The notes beneath the pieces are model-generated. The model saw only the letters and a program-made list of their open reading frames with translations, was not told where the DNA came from and did not search any database. A program made the translations under genes and the position numbers. From NCBI GenBank assembly GCA_018376535.1, contig JAHABC010000009.1, positions 1-64,000 on the forward strand: a DNA stretch of 64,000 nt, given 5' to 3'. The DNA is from Ruminococcus sp. (GTDB lineage Bacteria > Bacillota > Clostridia > Oscillospirales > Ruminococcaceae). Within the stretch, counting starts at the first letter, position 1, and each line of letters opens with the position of its first letter. Of the stretch, positions 62,424 through 64,000 are shown in pieces.

Positions 62424-63628
62424 TATAGTTCAATAAATTCTACTTGTATGGATATATCTTCTGTAAACAAAGATATATCTTTGTTTTTAAACTCATCGTT
62501 ACTTAAAGGATATATCAAAATAACCTTTTTAGAGTTGTATTTTTTGGCATATACATACATTTGATACATATCTTGTTGGGATATTCCATAATTTATCAAT
62601 TTTGGATTTAACATTTTCCATTTAGTATCTAATATTATGGTATCTGTAGGGGTTTTTAGAACGATATCTGGAATTATGGCAAATTTAGACTTTGGAGTAT
62701 CTATTAAGAAGAAAGTTCTATCTTGAAGTTTAATAGTATACTCTTTAGGAACTCTTTTTCTAACTAGATTTGCTACATAACTTTCAAAAACTTTTTGCAT
62801 CGGAAAAAGTAGAGCATATGAATAGTTTTCACCTAGAAAGTTAGTAAATCCGTAGCCATTTAGAAATATTTCGCACCATTTTAAGATATCTTTATACTGC
62901 ACATTTTTAGATGTTGTTCTATATTTTAAGATATCTTTTTGAACGTTAAATAGAGTTTTTACATCTTTAAAGTAGCATAGATATTCTTGTATTACAGATT
63001 TAAAGTTATTAGTATAGTCTAACAGAAGTGTTAAAGTAGATTTTAATATTCTGTTTTCAAAGCAATCTAGCGAAAAGATATCTTTTTGGGTAAAAAATCT
63101 TTCTTTATGTATGGAGTTGTACTTTATTTGATTAGAAAAATCTAACTTACCTTTTAGGAAGTTATCATTTTGAAGTTTTTTAGAGTAGTCGTTTAGCAAG
63201 TTAGATTTAATAAGTATATCCACTTGATTTAAAAATTCAGATATAAATATATCTAACATGGGAAGTTTATCCACTTGTAAGAACGCTTTTTGAAAACTCT
63301 TAAAAGGCATATCAGATAGATTTTTTAACATATTAAGTAATACTTTCTTTGTAGATACAATATCATTTTGATATGTATATATCTTGGGTAATATTTCTAT
63401 GCTAAATTGATGGTTTATGAATATAGTTCCCACATAGTTCTTTACAGATATTATCTTTCCAACGTTTTTCTTAAAAGATATGTTCATAAAATCTGCAACT
63501 TGTGAATTACTTAGTATAAAATTTTCTAAGCAAACAAAATCGGAATAGTTCATGGAAACGTATTCTTTAGATGTTGTACTATCGATTACAAAAGAATTGT
63601 ATTCGGTGATGGTGTATGTTCTAAACAT
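62423..63628 (-). CDS. mcrC: McrC-type subunit of a modified-DNA restriction system
   Basis: 401 residues. The C-terminal half holds the McrC nuclease pattern: FAIIPDIVLKTPTDTIILDTKWK gives the Asp...Asp-x-Lys of a PD-(D/E)xK site, preceded by FPMQKVFESYVANLVRK. The N-terminal part is a beta-rich DNA-binding/partner domain. McrC cuts DNA when activated by the McrB GTPase. The ATG at 63628 overlaps the upstream McrB-like gene by 8 bp. The gene is more AT-rich than its left neighbours, as is common for defence genes. Confidence 0.87.
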   Translation of the reverse strand: MFRTYTITEYNSFVIDSTTSKEYVSMNYSDFVCLENFILSNSQVADFMNISFKKNVGKIISVKNYVGTIFINHQFSIEILPKIYTYQNDIVSTKKVLLNMLKNLSDMPFKSFQKAFLQVDKLPMLDIFISEFLNQVDILIKSNLLNDYSKKLQNDNFLKGKLDFSNQIKYNSIHKERFFTQKDIFSLDCFENRILKSTLTLLLDYTNNFKSVIQEYLCYFKDVKTLFNVQKDILKYRTTSKNVQYKDILKWCEIFLNGYGFTNFLGENYSYALLFPMQKVFESYVANLVRKRVPKEYTIKLQDRTFFLIDTPKSKFAIIPDIVLKTPTDTIILDTKWKMLNPKLINYGISQQDMYQMYVYAKKYNSKKVILIYPLSNDEFKNKDISLFTEDISIQVEFIEL

Positions 63629-64000
63629 GATGGTAAATCTTTCTATAACTATTAGGAATATCAAAGGCTTTTGGATTTATTTCATATAGTGTATTAATAT
63701 CCGAATCGTAGTTACCGAATAGGTCGCTATTTAAAGATTTCTCTACTATAAATTGATGTTCCTCAACCTCTGTTTGATTGTCCGCTAAGACTAATCTAAT
63801 TTTGGAGTAGTCATTAAAGAAGTACTCTTGCAATAATGGGAGTATATTGTATCTAAATATATTAGATAGCGTATCTAAGTTTGGATAGTCTAGCAACTTT
63901 AAAAAGTAGGTATGTCCTATTAGATAATCTTTTCCTAAAAGATACTCTATTCTTAAATTGATACTCTTAAACATACTATATATATCTATGCCCTCTACAG
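63621..64000 (-). CDS. mcrB: McrB-type AAA+ GTPase, C-terminal end (truncated by window edge)
   Basis: The frame is open from the right edge at 64000 and reads to the stop at 63621. It shows the McrB lid signature: INLRIEYLLGKDYLIGHTYF, then YNILPLLQEYFFNDYSKIRLVLAD. The GTP-binding motifs would lie outside the window. Starting at the internal ATG at 63974 is not justified because the frame and the homology continue upstream. With mcrC it makes a two-gene McrBC restriction unit. Confidence 0.85.
   Translation of the reverse strand, partial: VEGIDIYSMFKSINLRIEYLLGKDYLIGHTYFLKLLDYPNLDTLSNIFRYNILPLLQEYFFNDYSKIRLVLADNQTEVEEHQFIVEKSLNSDLFGNYDSDINTLYEINPKAFDIPNSYRKIYHHV

Noticed and set aside
63621..63974. 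Independent small gene starting at ATG 63974
   Set aside because: The frame stays open to the window edge and matches the McrB lid, so it is the end of a longer gene.
1..64000. CRISPR array or prophage
   Set aside because: No regularly spaced repeats with unique spacers, no integrase, capsid or terminase gene anywhere in the window.

Overview
The window is AT-rich, and most genes have Shine-Dalgarno sequences of the AGAAAGGA type followed by ATG, with some TTG and GTG starts. Gene content points to a spore-forming clostridial Firmicute of the Ruminococcaceae/Oscillospiraceae type: sporulation genes (sigG, spoIIP, ytfJ), a secreted protein ending in a dockerin, intracellular GH3 and GH2 glycosidases, a T-box tyrS, and the clostridial ylmE-sepF-ylmH-divIVA cluster. 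No taxonomic marker gene is present, so this placement is an inference from gene families.

Layout. 1-5.9 kb: a truncated repeat-bearing protein (minus), a large GH3 glycosidase (plus), then GH25 lysozyme, HD hydrolase and rpmB (minus). 6-8 kb: a secreted C39-like peptidase with SH3 repeats and a dockerin, preceded by a perfect WalR-type direct repeat. 8-14.5 kb: prmA, a divergent type II topoisomerase pair around a small membrane protein, and a lipoprotein. 14.6-23.8 kb (minus): ilvD, ROK glucokinase, tyrS with a T-box leader, a znuA-znuB fusion with its Zur-type repressor, and a split transketolase. 24-29 kb (plus): M50 protease, scpA, scpB, DUF2953, ytfJ, D-Ala-D-Ala carboxypeptidase, rluB. 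29-32.4 kb: a three-gene biotin transcarboxylase-like cluster. 32.5-35 kb: metA, a DUF4190 protein, a transposase-less IS200/IS605-like element with a perfect consensus promoter and a structured, omega-RNA-like right end, and an Rrf2 regulator. 35-43.6 kb: miaB-ylbF-mutS-mutL-miaA-hfq, with two orphan small genes inserted. 43.6-53 kb: the cell-division/translation cluster (HlyD-like, ylmE, an unexplained structured region, sepF, ylmH, divIVA, ileS, lspA, rluD, Cof hydrolase). 53-64 kb: tRNA-Arg, spoIIP, a polysaccharide deacetylase, DUF2752, DHH phosphoesterase, GH2, LCP, a DtxR-type regulator, sigG, and the edge of an mcrBC restriction system.

How it fits together. Most of the window is housekeeping: chromosome segregation and topology, mismatch repair, tRNA modification, aminoacylation and division. 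Around it sit cell-wall and sporulation functions and a few carbohydrate enzymes. The parts least explained by known genes are RNA- or DNA-level: the IS605-like element at 34.0-34.4 kb, the structured leader at 45.5-45.85 kb, the T-box interrupted by a long AT palindrome, small repeated hairpins and AT-rich repeats, and a hairpin lying between a Shine-Dalgarno sequence and its start codon at 0.93 kb. All domain calls were made by eye from protein motifs; no database search was run.
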